DNA from: JAGUYA01 sp043802425
GTDB lineage: Bacteria > Omnitrophota > Gorgyraeia > Gygaellales > Profunditerraquicolaceae
Assembly (NCBI GenBank): GCA_043802425.1
Contig: JAZDLA010000013.1
Location: 1 to 50,014 of the forward strand
Direction of reading: 5' to 3'
Length of the DNA: 50,014 nt
In this document: piece after piece, positions 41,633-49,868 of the stretch
How the letters are laid out: the number at the start of each line of letters is the position of its first letter
Position numbering within the stretch: the first letter of the stretch is position 1
Translations under genes and position numbers: made by a program
The notes under the pieces: model-generated
What the model saw: the letters and a program-made list of their open reading frames with translations, nothing else
Told to the model about the DNA's origin: nothing
Database searches by the model: none

Positions 41633-42935
41633 ATTCTTTACTTTGGGGTGTAAGGTAAATCAATATGATACCCAGGAGTTAAGGGAGCGTTTTATTCGTT
41701 GCGGCTTTCAGGAATTAACAAACGGCAGGAAAGCCGATATTTATGTGATTAATACCTGTACGGTAACATCCAGCGCTGACCGTAAATCCCGCCACCTTAT
41801 CCATGATGCCCGCCGCCACAATCCTAGAGCCAAAATAATTGTTACAGGCTGTTATACCGAGCTGAATGAGAGGGAAATCGCTAAAATTAGCGGCGTAACC
41901 CATATCGTGCGCAGTAAAAACAAAGATAAAATTTTTGATTTATTAAACGGTCATAACGCACAAAATGAATTACCTCTCTACCGGCAGGCAGGAACGAATA
42001 CTAACGCAGGAGGCATAACTAATTTTCATGGCCATACTCGCGTATTCCTGAAGATTCAAGATGGTTGCGATAATTTTTGCGCTTATTGTAAAGTCCCTTT
42101 AGTGCGCGGGGCTTTAAAAAGTAAGCCACTGGATAAAATAAGGGGGGAAACAAGCAGGCTGGTAGAAAGCGGCTTTAAAGAGATAGTGCTCTGCGGTATT
42201 TGCCTGGGCGCTTTCGGTAGAGATTTAAAAAATCGTATAGACTTAGTGGATGCAATTGAGGCCTTAGAGGGCATAGAAGGGCTGATGCGTATTAGATTAA
42301 GCTCTATAGAGGCAAATGATATCTCGGATAGGTTAGTGGCAAAGCTGGCTAAATCTAATTTTGCCTGTCGGCAGAGAGGGAAATTGTGCCGCCATCTACA
42401 TATTCCTCTGCAAAGTGGAGATGACGAAATCCTAGAAAAGATGCACCGTAAGGTTACGCGCCAGGATTACTCGGCACTTATACGCACGATTAAGAATAGT
42501 GTCCCCGGAATAGCCGTTACTACGGATGTGCTAGTAGGTTTTCCCGGAGAGGATGAGGTTAATTTTGAAAATACCTTAAGCATGGTTAAGGAAATTCTGC
42601 CCCTTAGGGTGCATATTTTTCCTTATAGCCCAAGAGAAGGCACGGCTGCCTATAGTCTAAAAAATAGAATAAACCCTATCCAAATAAAAGAGAGGATATT
42701 ACGTTTACAAAATATTGCGCATACCTTAAGCTGCACTTATAAAAGGCAATTTATCGGCCAGGATATGGAGGTGCTCATAGAAGGCCGCTCTAAAGAAAAT
42801 GAGGATTGCTGGGAAGGTTATGCGGATAATTATATTAAAACCTGGGTTAAATCAGAAGAGGATTTAAGAAACCAGCTCATCCGGGTGAAATTAGAAAAAA
42901 TAAGCGGGGATAGCATGGAAGCTGTTTTCTATTGA
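41619..42935 (+). CDS. mtaB: tRNA N6-threonylcarbamoyladenosine methylthiotransferase
   Basis: A radical SAM methylthiotransferase that adds the 2-methylthio group to t6A37. The 438-aa protein has an N-terminal MTTase domain with TLGCKVNQYDTQELRERF (about 7-24), NTCTVTSSADRKSRHLI and TGCYTE, whose cysteines bind the second cluster. The radical SAM motif is Cys150, Cys154 and Cys157 in GCDNFCAYCKVP. HIPLQSGDDEILEKMHR and a C-terminal TRAM-like domain follow. Two linker segments (residues about 121-126 and 249-255) are encoded by degraded copies of the GGCAGGCAGG palindrome seen elsewhere. Confidence 0.93.
   Translation: MQTVKFFTLGCKVNQYDTQELRERFIRCGFQELTNGRKADIYVINTCTVTSSADRKSRHLIHDARRHNPRAKIIVTGCYTELNEREIAKISGVTHIVRSKNKDKIFDLLNGHNAQNELPLYRQAGTNTNAGGITNFHGHTRVFLKIQDGCDNFCAYCKVPLVRGALKSKPLDKIRGETSRLVESGFKEIVLCGICLGAFGRDLKNRIDLVDAIEALEGIEGLMRIRLSSIEANDISDRLVAKLAKSNFACRQRGKLCRHLHIPLQSGDDEILEKMHRKVTRQDYSALIRTIKNSVPGIAVTTDVLVGFPGEDEVNFENTLSMVKEILPLRVHIFPYSPREGTAAYSLKNRINPIQIKERILRLQNIAHTLSCTYKRQFIGQDMEVLIEGRSKENEDCWEGYADNYIKTWVKSEEDLRNQLIRVKLEKISGDSMEAVFY
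41978..41992 (+). repeat. Half-palindrome relic in mtaB
   Basis: CTACCGGCAGGCAGG matches the right arm and centre of the palindrome at 4337-4358. It is translated as YRQAG in a linker before the radical SAM domain. Confidence 0.55.
42363..42379 (+). repeat. Degenerate palindrome relic in mtaB
   Basis: GCCTGTCGGCAGAGAGG differs from the core of the palindrome at 4337-4358 at three positions. It encodes ACRQRG, an extra segment before the LCRHLHIPLQSG motif compared with my memory of typical MtaB. Confidence 0.45.
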
Positions 42936-42960
42936 CTAACTCGTCCCGTTGTTTTATAAT
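42932..42960 (+). promoter_or_regulatory. Sigma-70 promoter of the fibre-protein genes
   Basis: TTGACT (42932-42937, overlapping the mtaB stop), a 17-bp spacer and consensus TATAAT (42955-42960). The ATG is at 42998, with GAGGTTAG upstream. Confidence 0.8.
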
Positions 42961-42997
42961 AACATATTATTTCGCTAAGACTTAAAATGAGGTTAGA

Positions 42998-43474
42998 ATG
43001 ATCAGGTGTATGGGGATTCTCCTATTTTTTGTTTTAGTTTTATCCTTCCCTGCCTTCGCCGATGAAGAAACCTTTACCATCACCACCTACTACCCTTCTC
43101 CCTACGGCTCATACAATGAATTAACCACTGCCAGCAATACGTACCTAGCCACCGGCTCAGGCAACGTGGGGATAGGTACGAGCAGCCCCTTTGCAAAGCT
43201 GGAGGTAACAGGAGATGTCAGGCTTACCGGCGTAGCCGCCACCTATAAAATCAAGAATGTTGCTACCCCTACTGCGGATAGTGACGTAGCCACCAAGGCC
43301 TATGTGGATGCGGCTACTGGCAGTGATTCGTTTTGTTACGTCGTATGGTCTGGTGTAGCATTGGGTGGTTCTTGTGCAGCGTATGGAAGTTGTCCGGGTG
43401 GGTATACGAAACTAACGGGAACCTCATACTCTAATGGTGCAAACAGCCTGTGTGACATATGTTGTTACAAATAA
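42998..43474 (+). CDS. Exported fibre-like protein with conserved N-terminal tag
   Basis: A 158-aa secreted protein. The signal peptide (ILLFFVLVLSFPAFA) is cleaved after AFA, and the mature protein begins DE-ETFTITTYYPSPYGSYNEL. Next comes a short fibre-shaft-like stretch, GSGNVGIGTSSPFAKLEVTG, of the sort found in tail-fibre and trimeric adhesin-like proteins. A chaperone-like KAYVDAATG and a small Cys-rich C-terminal domain (six Cys, about 110-157) follow. Function unknown; surface attachment is plausible. It is followed six bases later by a second tag-bearing gene. Confidence 0.75.
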   Translation: MIRCMGILLFFVLVLSFPAFADEETFTITTYYPSPYGSYNELTTASNTYLATGSGNVGIGTSSPFAKLEVTGDVRLTGVAATYKIKNVATPTADSDVATKAYVDAATGSDSFCYVVWSGVALGGSCAAYGSCPGGYTKLTGTSYSNGANSLCDICCYK

Positions 43475-43480
43475 GAAAGG

Positions 43481-44110
43481 GTGGTCGATATTAAAATAAC
43501 CGGAATAATCCTATTTCTTCTTGTGACCTTATTTGCTACTGCTTTCTGCGATGACGAGACCTTTACTATCACTACCTATTATCCCTCGCCATACGGAAGC
43601 TATAATGAGCTGCAATTATATCCGCATACCCCGGCTACAACAGCCTGTAATTCTTCCCAGAATGAAGGCATTATGTATTATGATAGCGTTGAGCATGCCA
43701 TGAAAGTTTGCAGTTGCCTGAATAACCCTGCCTGCACCAGCTGGGGATGGGAAGTCTCCGGTACGCCAAGAGGAACTATTGTGATGTGGTCCGGTACCTT
43801 AGCCACAATACCTACAGGGTGGGCTTTATGTAACGGGACAAACGGTACGCCTGACCTCAGGGACAAATTCATTTACGGTACTTCTGCAGCTGAAGAACCC
43901 GGTGCTACCGGAGGGGCTACTACGCACACTCATACAGTAGATATAGCGTCATTTGCAAGCAGCAGCAATTCAAGCAGTACCTCTACGTCACTTGGCGGGT
44001 CTCCGGCTGCTGCAACGCATAGCCACTCAATAGACCCGCCGTCCACAGCGACATCAAGCGATTCTAATTTACCGCCGTATTATAAGCTCGCCTTTATTAT
44101 GAAGCTCTAA
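43481..44110 (+). CDS. Exported phage-tail-collar-like protein with the same N-terminal tag
   Basis: A 209-aa secreted protein. The signal sequence (GIILFLLVTLFATAFC) precedes a mature start DD-ETFTITTYYPSPYGSYNEL, the same tag as its neighbour. The middle region (about 80-125) holds a tail-collar motif, TIPTGWALCNGTNGTPDLRD, and the end is Ser/Thr/His-rich, closing in LPPYYKLAFIMKL as phage collar proteins do. The start is a GTG at 43481 that lies directly after AGAAAGG, closer than usual, so the exact start is unsure; the signal peptide sets it within a few codons. No other phage genes are nearby. Confidence 0.75.
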   Translation: MVDIKITGIILFLLVTLFATAFCDDETFTITTYYPSPYGSYNELQLYPHTPATTACNSSQNEGIMYYDSVEHAMKVCSCLNNPACTSWGWEVSGTPRGTIVMWSGTLATIPTGWALCNGTNGTPDLRDKFIYGTSAAEEPGATGGATTHTHTVDIASFASSSNSSSTSTSLGGSPAAATHSHSIDPPSTATSSDSNLPPYYKLAFIMKL

Positions 44111-44129
44111 AGTAATATCCAAAATCAAT

Positions 44130-44684
44130 ATGACAAAACGAAAAATAGTTTTCGTTTTTTTTATTTGGTTAGTTGCTCTTCTTAATCTGGGTTGGGGGTT
44201 TCCGTTTAGAATGCCCAGAGGTCTAGTTTCATCGCCACGTTCAATTAGAATTGGAGAGAGAACTGTGCGGGGTAATTCCCTGCAAGGCCTGATCGAAGAC
44301 GGGCAAAGCGTAAAAATACTCTTTGGTTATTATAACTATTACCCGGTTAATGTAGGGGATGTGGTAATTTATAAGTTTGCAGGTAATAAGGCGCCGATTA
44401 TCAAAATCGTCAAAGCCAAAGAAGGCGACAAATTTCATCTAGAAGAAGCCGAAGGTGGTTGGCATATTCTGGTGAATAATAAAATTGTGCGTAATTCTTG
44501 CAACCAACCTTATCTTCTTGACCAGTCTGCTTACCGCATGCTTTCTTTATATGAGAAAGATTATCAGGGGATAATCCCCCCAAACGCCTACTTGCTTTTA
44601 GGCAATTTAGTCGGTGGTTCAAGCGACAGCACCCGCTTTGGCCTGGTAGACAGAAGCAATATTTTAGGTAAAGTAGAATATTAA
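44130..44684 (+). CDS. Divergent signal peptidase I (S26 family)
   Basis: A 184-aa membrane-bound serine peptidase. One N-terminal TM or signal helix (about 5-22) leads to box B VRGNSLQGLIEDGQSV with catalytic Ser50, in place of the usual GxSMxPTL. The basic partner is Lys92 in IIKIVKAKEGDKF, and the last box is DSTRFGLVDRSNILGKV. The spacing agrees with S26 enzymes and TraF-type peptidases, but Leu replaces the Met after the Ser. It lies 19 bp after the two tag-bearing secreted proteins, so it may be dedicated to them. No clear Shine-Dalgarno is present. Confidence 0.78.
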   Translation: MTKRKIVFVFFIWLVALLNLGWGFPFRMPRGLVSSPRSIRIGERTVRGNSLQGLIEDGQSVKILFGYYNYYPVNVGDVVIYKFAGNKAPIIKIVKAKEGDKFHLEEAEGGWHILVNNKIVRNSCNQPYLLDQSAYRMLSLYEKDYQGIIPPNAYLLLGNLVGGSSDSTRFGLVDRSNILGKVEY

Positions 44685-44701
44685 TAAAGAAAGCGCTTTC
44701 C

Positions 44702-44730
44702 TTGACACCCCGATTTTAATATGTTATACT
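44702..44730 (+). promoter_or_regulatory. Sigma-70 promoter of the cvpA-dnaG-rpoD block
   Basis: TTGACA (44702-44707), a 17-bp spacer and TATACT (44725-44730), then a leader with AAGGAGTAG before the ATG at 44764. Confidence 0.8.
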
Positions 44731-44763
44731 TGAACAGCTTCTGATAAAAAAGGAGTAGTAATT

Positions 44764-45348
44764 ATGTTAGCCAACGTCTTAAAGCAGCTGAACTGGGTGG
44801 ACTTTTTTGCCCTAATTGTTTTATTTCGAATAGGTTACGTTGCAAGAAAAAGCGGTTTCTCTGCGGAATTATTTAAACTCTTAGGTACGCTTCTCTCAAC
44901 GTATCTATCGCTACATTATTATTTGATTTTTTCGGATTATCTTGGTAACCGCATAGGGATACAGGATATGCTTTTGGAGTATTCGACTTCTTTTATTTTT
45001 ATCGCCTTTGCCATATTGGGTTATCTGGTCTTTGTAGTCTTACGTAACATATTTTATCGCTTTTTGAAAATGGAGGCCGTACCTAACCTAGATCAATGGG
45101 GAGGCTTAATTTTAGGCCTGGTTAGGGCAGTCTTGTTAGCGAGCCTGATCATATTCATTATGGTGACTTCGCCCCTGGTTTATCTTAAAGATAGCGTAAC
45201 TAGCTCTTATTCTGGTAAGGCCATATTTAAAGTTGCACCCGCAGTATACAGTGGCCTATGGAAGAGTATCGCCTCTAAGTTTGCTACTCAGGAGAAGTTC
45301 AATAAAGCAATCCTGGAAGTCCCCAAAAGTCTTGAGTCTAGAGAATGA
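44764..45348 (+). CDS. CvpA family membrane protein
   Basis: A 194-aa inner-membrane protein of the colicin V production type. The opening LNWVDFFALIVLFRIGYVARKSGFSAELFKLLG is the family pattern (NWxD, RxGxxxG; only its key residues matter). It has four TM helices (about 12-30, 33-52, 70-92, 112-132). The soluble C-terminal tail is amphipathic. The family's molecular role is unclear, although it is linked to envelope integrity. Its stop overlaps the next gene by ATGA. Confidence 0.82.
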   Translation: MLANVLKQLNWVDFFALIVLFRIGYVARKSGFSAELFKLLGTLLSTYLSLHYYLIFSDYLGNRIGIQDMLLEYSTSFIFIAFAILGYLVFVVLRNIFYRFLKMEAVPNLDQWGGLILGLVRAVLLASLIIFIMVTSPLVYLKDSVTSSYSGKAIFKVAPAVYSGLWKSIASKFATQEKFNKAILEVPKSLESRE

Positions 45349-46211
45349 AGCTTGCCTCTCTCTATAGTAAAATTATAAAATTAGGAAGAGAGCGCGACCC
45401 GCGTAAGAATGCGCGCATCAATTCTTATGCTGATACTGCCATATTATACGGTAAGCCGGATAGCGAAATAAAAAAGATTATGGTAGGCATAGATATTGAT
45501 GTGGGTGAGTTATTGCTGGCAGATAAGATCCGTCGGGAAGAAGGGTTAGATTTAGTCATGGCGCATCATCCCGAAGGCAAGGCGCACGCGGCATTTTACG
45601 AAGTAATGCAGTTACAGGTGGATATGCTGGTGAGAGTCGGCATAGCCAAGAAGGTGGCGGAAGAGTTAGTTAATGAACGTAAGTATGAAGTAGAAAGAAG
45701 GGTATTACCGGGAAATCATATGCGCGCGGTGGATGCAGCGCGGCTCCTGGATCTGCCATTTATGTGTGCGCATACGCCTGCGGATAATCACGTCTCGCAT
45801 TTTATAGATGTGCTTTTGAAGAAAGAGAACCCCAAAAACATAGGTGACATAACAGAGATCTTAAACACAGTTCCTGAATATAGAGAAGCAAAGAATAATC
45901 TGGCTGGCCCGCGCATTATTTTAGGTAGCCCCAAGCGTCCCGTAGGTAAGATTTTTGTGGAGATGACCGGTGGTACCGAAGGATCAAAAGACGCCTTTGA
46001 TAAGATTTATAAATTAGGCGTCAGGACTTTAATTTGTATGCATATGAGCGAAGAACATTTTAAAAAAGTTAAAAATGTCAATCTGAATGTAGTAATTGCT
46101 GGTCATATCTCTTCAGATAATCTCGGCCTTAATTTACTTTTAGATAGGATTGAGAAAGAAGAAAAGTTAGAAATAATTAATTGTTCGGGATTCCATAGAA
46201 TCAGGCGCTAA
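45345..46211 (+). CDS. NIF3-like metal-binding protein
   Basis: A 288-aa cytoplasmic protein. The NIF3/DUF34-type metal ligands are visible as MAHHPEGK (about 73-80), CAHTPADNH (about 139-147) and GHISSDNLGLNLLLD (about 253-267). The hydrolase role of this family is still unsettled. The sequence is diverged from the common YbgI/YqfO type, with a helical insert between the first two motifs. The neighbourhood (with dnaG, rpoD and a CT398-type zinc ribbon gene) is often seen for NIF3 genes in bacteria. Confidence 0.7.
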   Translation: MKLASLYSKIIKLGRERDPRKNARINSYADTAILYGKPDSEIKKIMVGIDIDVGELLLADKIRREEGLDLVMAHHPEGKAHAAFYEVMQLQVDMLVRVGIAKKVAEELVNERKYEVERRVLPGNHMRAVDAARLLDLPFMCAHTPADNHVSHFIDVLLKKENPKNIGDITEILNTVPEYREAKNNLAGPRIILGSPKRPVGKIFVEMTGGTEGSKDAFDKIYKLGVRTLICMHMSEEHFKKVKNVNLNVVIAGHISSDNLGLNLLLDRIEKEEKLEIINCSGFHRIRR

Positions 46212-46213
46212 AT

Positions 46214-47989
46214 ATGGTAGTAGGTCGCATACCGGAGAATATATTAGAGGATATTTTAAGCCGGGTGAATATCGTAGAGGTCATCTCGGGTTTTATCCCG
46301 CTTAAGCGTGCAGGCAGGAATTTCCGCGCCCTGTGCCCTTTTCACCAGGAGAAGACCCCTTCTTTTATGATTTCTCCTGACCGGCAGATTTATCATTGTT
46401 TTGGTTGCGGCACCGGAGGCAATGCCTTTAATTTTCTCATGCAGTATGAGCGCCTGGAGTTTCCGGAAGCGGTAGAGGCCCTGGCAAAAAAGGTGGGCGT
46501 AAATTTACCGCAGACTCCGAAAGATGACGGTAAAACAATAAACCTGGCTACACAACTTTATAAAATAAATGAATTCACTGCTTTATTTTATGAAAGTAAT
46601 TTGAATTCGCCAGCCGGGTCATTAGCGAAGAGTTACCTCTTAAAACGCGGCATAAATGAAGCGGCCATAAAATTATTTAAATTAGGCTTTGCGCTCGACA
46701 AATGGGATGGGTTGATCAATCATTTAAGGAGCAAGAATATTAGCCTTTCCTTACTGGAGAAGGCTGGCCTCATTCTGAGTAAAGACAGTGGCGGTTATTA
46801 CGATAGGTTTCGTAACCGGATTATTTTTCCTATTTTTGATATAAAGTCCAGGATACTTGCTTTTGGCGCCAGGATGTTGCCTACTCAGGCTAACAGCGAA
46901 GGGGCTAAATATGTTAATTCACCGGAAACGCCCATATATACTAAAGGCAGGAATCTCTATGGCCTGAATTTAGCCAAAGATGCTATCAGGGAAAATGACT
47001 ATGTGGCGGTAGTAGAGGGTTATTTAGATTTTATTTTACCCTATCAGTCAGGATTGCAGAATATCGTGGCTTCGCAGGGGACGGCACTTACCTTAGAACA
47101 GGCCCGTCTGATCAAGCGTTATACCCATAACGTAGTCATGATTTATGATGCCGATAATGCCGGAGAAATGGCTACTATCAGGACACTGGATATATTTATC
47201 GAAGAAGGAATACATGTGAAAGTCGCATCTTTGCCGCAGGACTTTGATCCGGATTTATTCGTGCGCAAAAATGGCATAGATAGTTTTAAAGAAAAGATCA
47301 AGCAAGCAGAGAGCCTCTTTGATTATAAATTAAGGATTCTTAAATCGCGTTATAGTATAAAAGATATACACGCTAAGGCCTCAGTTTGTGCAGAAATGCT
47401 GCCTACTATCAATAAATTTAAGAACGTTATTTTAAAAACAGAGTATATTAAAAGGCTGGCCCAGGAGCTGGATATAGCCGAAGATGCCTTATTGCAGGAG
47501 CTAAAGAAGATAAAAGAAGATAGGCCCTATCCGGATTTAAGTGTAGAGGGTTCTAAAAGGAAGGCCGTAGATATAAACCCTACGGAAAAACTCCTGATAA
47601 AGCTCATGCTAGAAGAGGAAGCGCTGATTAGTAACATAAGAGAAAGGCTTGATCCGGCTGATTTTCAGGATGAAAGGACTCACCGGATAGTAAAATTAAT
47701 GTTTGAACTTATTGACCAGGGCAAAAATATAGAGCCGAGTAAATTGATCAATCATCTTGCCGACGAGAATATGACGCAGATCATCTCTGAATCTACTTTA
47801 TTGCCAGAGGTATCTTCGGAACATAAAGAGAATATCGTTAATGACTGCGTACAGCGCATAAAAAGCGAGAGATTAAAACTCAAGAAACAGCGTTTGCATG
47901 AACAGATAAAAACTGCCCAAGGCTCAAGAGACGAACAGCAGTTAAACCGGCTTATGCAAGAATTTCATTCTTTAATTAAAGAGAAGTAG
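46214..47989 (+). CDS. dnaG: DNA primase
   Basis: It makes RNA primers at the replication fork. The 591-aa protein has an N-terminal CHC2 zinc finger: CPFHQEKTPSFMISPDR with HCFGCG (about 36-65). The TOPRIM core follows at about 255-345, with VAVVEGYLDFILPYQSG and VVMIYDADNAGEMAT holding the metal-binding Glu and Asp pair. The C-terminal helicase-binding domain (about 445-590) is helical. The start is two bases after the upstream stop. It pairs with rpoD, as in the classical macromolecular synthesis operon, though rpsU is absent. Confidence 0.96.
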   Translation: MVVGRIPENILEDILSRVNIVEVISGFIPLKRAGRNFRALCPFHQEKTPSFMISPDRQIYHCFGCGTGGNAFNFLMQYERLEFPEAVEALAKKVGVNLPQTPKDDGKTINLATQLYKINEFTALFYESNLNSPAGSLAKSYLLKRGINEAAIKLFKLGFALDKWDGLINHLRSKNISLSLLEKAGLILSKDSGGYYDRFRNRIIFPIFDIKSRILAFGARMLPTQANSEGAKYVNSPETPIYTKGRNLYGLNLAKDAIRENDYVAVVEGYLDFILPYQSGLQNIVASQGTALTLEQARLIKRYTHNVVMIYDADNAGEMATIRTLDIFIEEGIHVKVASLPQDFDPDLFVRKNGIDSFKEKIKQAESLFDYKLRILKSRYSIKDIHAKASVCAEMLPTINKFKNVILKTEYIKRLAQELDIAEDALLQELKKIKEDRPYPDLSVEGSKRKAVDINPTEKLLIKLMLEEEALISNIRERLDPADFQDERTHRIVKLMFELIDQGKNIEPSKLINHLADENMTQIISESTLLPEVSSEHKENIVNDCVQRIKSERLKLKKQRLHEQIKTAQGSRDEQQLNRLMQEFHSLIKEK

Positions 47990-48001
47990 GTTGGAGGGGT
48001 T

Positions 48002-49564
48002 ATGAAAAAGAGAGAATACACTAAAAAAGACGTTGAGAAGATTATTGCTTTAGGTAGGCAAAAAGGCTACCTTACTTATGACGAAATCAATAACCTTCTG
48101 CCGGAGGGCGTCTCTTCTTCTGAAGATATTGACCGTATCCTGGATTTATTGGGGAACGAAGATATCCCGGTAGTGGAGAGCGAAGAAGAAAAAGAAACAG
48201 AGAAGCAGGTGGCGATCCCCAAAGAGGACCTCTTAAGCGAGCAGATTAAGATTGAAGCACGCTTTTTGCCTTTAGACGACCCGGTGAAGATGTATCTTAA
48301 GCAGATGGGTTCCATCTCATTACTATCCCGGGAAAATGAAATAGAATTAGCCAAAAAAATCGAAGCAGCGGAGGATAAGTTTAAAGTAGCGGTGTTAGCT
48401 GCGAAATTTTCGCGTAAGGAAATATTATCCGTAGTAGATGATATCTTGGATGGGAATGTTAATTTAGAAGAGGTGGTCAAAGAAGGAATCAAGGTAAATA
48501 AAAATGATATTTTAAGAAGAACTAAAAAGATTGCCCGGCGCCTAAGGTCTACGCAGAGCAAAAATAAGTCCATCGGGCTTATACTGCAATTCAACTTTAC
48601 TACTTCCGTGATTGAGGTGGTTTTACGCAGGATGATTAATCTGGTGCGGGAGTTAGACCATCTAGAACGCCAGAGGTTAGCGGCAGGACGTTCCATAAGC
48701 AGGAAAAGGCGCAACCAGTTAAATTCCCGTAAGTGTTCTATCTTAAGGCAATTAGGCGAACCCTACCTTATGATCAAAGAGCAGATGAAATTAATTAAGT
48801 CTGCGCATATAAAATTTAACCGCGCTAAAAAACAGCTGGTAGAGGCGAACTTACGGCTCGTGGTGAGTATCGCTAAAAAATATACTAACAGGGGACTATC
48901 TTTTCTGGATTTAATCCAGGAAGGCAATATCGGACTGATGCGGGCAGTGGAGAAATTTGAATACAAAAGAGGTTATAAGTTCTCCACTTACGCTACCTGG
49001 TGGATCAGGCAGGCGATTACCCGATCTATCGCTGACCAGGCGCGCACTATACGTATCCCCGTGCATATGACCGAGACGATCAATAAAATTATTCGGCTTT
49101 CGCGTATCTTTGTCCAGGAGAACGGACGGGAACCCACGCCGGAGGAGATCTCTCAGAAGATGCGCCTGCCCCAGGAGAAGGTTAAGGGGATACTGAAGAT
49201 TGCCCAGGAGCCGATATCTTTACAGATGCCTATCGGAGACGAGGGGGATACGCATTTTGGAGATTTTATCCAGGATAAAAAGGCGGTTTCTCCGGCGAAT
49301 GCCACGGTGCGCACCATGCTCAAAGAAGAGATGGGGTCGGTATTGAGTACACTTACCGAGAAAGAAAAAAAGATACTGGTTCTGCGTTTCGGTATCACTG
49401 ACGGTTGTCCGCGTACCCTAGAAGAGGTAGGCAATGTCTTTAAGGTTACCCGCGAAAGGGTGCGTCAGATTGAGGCAAAGGCCTTAAAGAAGCTGCGTCA
49501 TCCTACGCGTTCCCGCAGACTGCGCAGTTTTCTGGATATGACTCTTCTGCACCAGAGGGAATAA
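48002..49564 (+). CDS. rpoD: RNA polymerase primary sigma factor
   Basis: Housekeeping sigma-70 of 520 aa. A short region 1.1 (about 1-62), region 1.2 (DDPVKMYLKQMGSISLLSRENEIELAKKIE, key residues DPVKMYL) and a non-conserved helical insert (about 120-270) precede region 2, which holds NLRLVVSIAKKYTNRGLSF and YATWWIRQAITRSI. Region 3 has RIPVHMTETINKI, and region 4.2 has TRERVRQIEAKALKKLRHP. The promoters seen in this window (TTGACA-type and TATAAT-type boxes, 16-17 bp apart) agree with this factor. GGAGGGG lies just before the ATG. Confidence 0.97.
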   Translation: MKKREYTKKDVEKIIALGRQKGYLTYDEINNLLPEGVSSSEDIDRILDLLGNEDIPVVESEEEKETEKQVAIPKEDLLSEQIKIEARFLPLDDPVKMYLKQMGSISLLSRENEIELAKKIEAAEDKFKVAVLAAKFSRKEILSVVDDILDGNVNLEEVVKEGIKVNKNDILRRTKKIARRLRSTQSKNKSIGLILQFNFTTSVIEVVLRRMINLVRELDHLERQRLAAGRSISRKRRNQLNSRKCSILRQLGEPYLMIKEQMKLIKSAHIKFNRAKKQLVEANLRLVVSIAKKYTNRGLSFLDLIQEGNIGLMRAVEKFEYKRGYKFSTYATWWIRQAITRSIADQARTIRIPVHMTETINKIIRLSRIFVQENGREPTPEEISQKMRLPQEKVKGILKIAQEPISLQMPIGDEGDTHFGDFIQDKKAVSPANATVRTMLKEEMGSVLSTLTEKEKKILVLRFGITDGCPRTLEEVGNVFKVTRERVRQIEAKALKKLRHPTRSRRLRSFLDMTLLHQRE

Positions 49565-49599
49565 GGGTTCTCCTTATCTGTTTCTATCCCAATTTTCCC

Positions 49600-49628
49600 T
49601 TGCCAAAAACCCTGTAAAATAGTAATAT
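49600..49628 (+). promoter_or_regulatory. tRNA promoter
   Basis: TTGCCA (49600-49605), a 17-bp spacer and TAATAT (49623-49628), 15 bases before the mature 5' end of the first tRNA. It probably drives both tRNA genes. Confidence 0.6.
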
Positions 49629-49643
49629 ATAGTATTACTTTGC

Positions 49644-49715
49644 GGGCCCATAGCTCAGTGGTAGAGCAGGTGACTCATAATCACTTGGTCGGAGGTTCGA
49701 ACCCTTCTGGGCCCA
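49644..49715 (+). tRNA. tRNA with anticodon CAU, probably tRNA-Ile2 (lysidine type)
   Basis: Acceptor GGGCCCA/TGGGCCC, D arm GCTC/GAGC, anticodon stem GGTGA/TCACT with loop CTCATAA (anticodon CAT), T arm GGAGG/CCTTC and discriminator A. No CCA is encoded. The segment around the anticodon, with TTGGTCG after it, closely resembles tRNA-Ile2 of E. coli, where C34 is changed to lysidine by TilS. An elongator tRNA-Met remains possible. Confidence 0.85.
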
Positions 49716-49740
49716 GTGTATGGATACCTATGTAGGGCGC

Positions 49741-49817
49741 GGGCGCATGGCTCAGCTGGTTAGAGCGCCACACTCACATTGTGGAGATCGAAGGTCCGAA
49801 TCCTTCTGCGCCCACCA
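49741..49817 (+). tRNA. tRNA-Val (anticodon CAC) with C55
   Basis: Acceptor GGGCGCA/TGCGCCC, D arm GCTC/GAGC, anticodon stem CCACA/TGTGG with loop CTCACAT (anticodon CAC, reads GTG), T stem GAAGG/CCTTC, and encoded ACCA. The T loop is TCCGAAT instead of TTCGAAT, so the nearly universal pseudouridine-55 position is C. Confidence 0.9.
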
Positions 49818-49868
49818 GATAACCACTAGAGCAAGTCAAGCGATGTTAGCGTCTTTTATTGCGAAAGG

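Noticed and set aside
43481..44110. Prophage, because of a tail-collar motif
   Set aside because: No other phage genes are present, and both proteins have signal peptides, which phage tail proteins lack.
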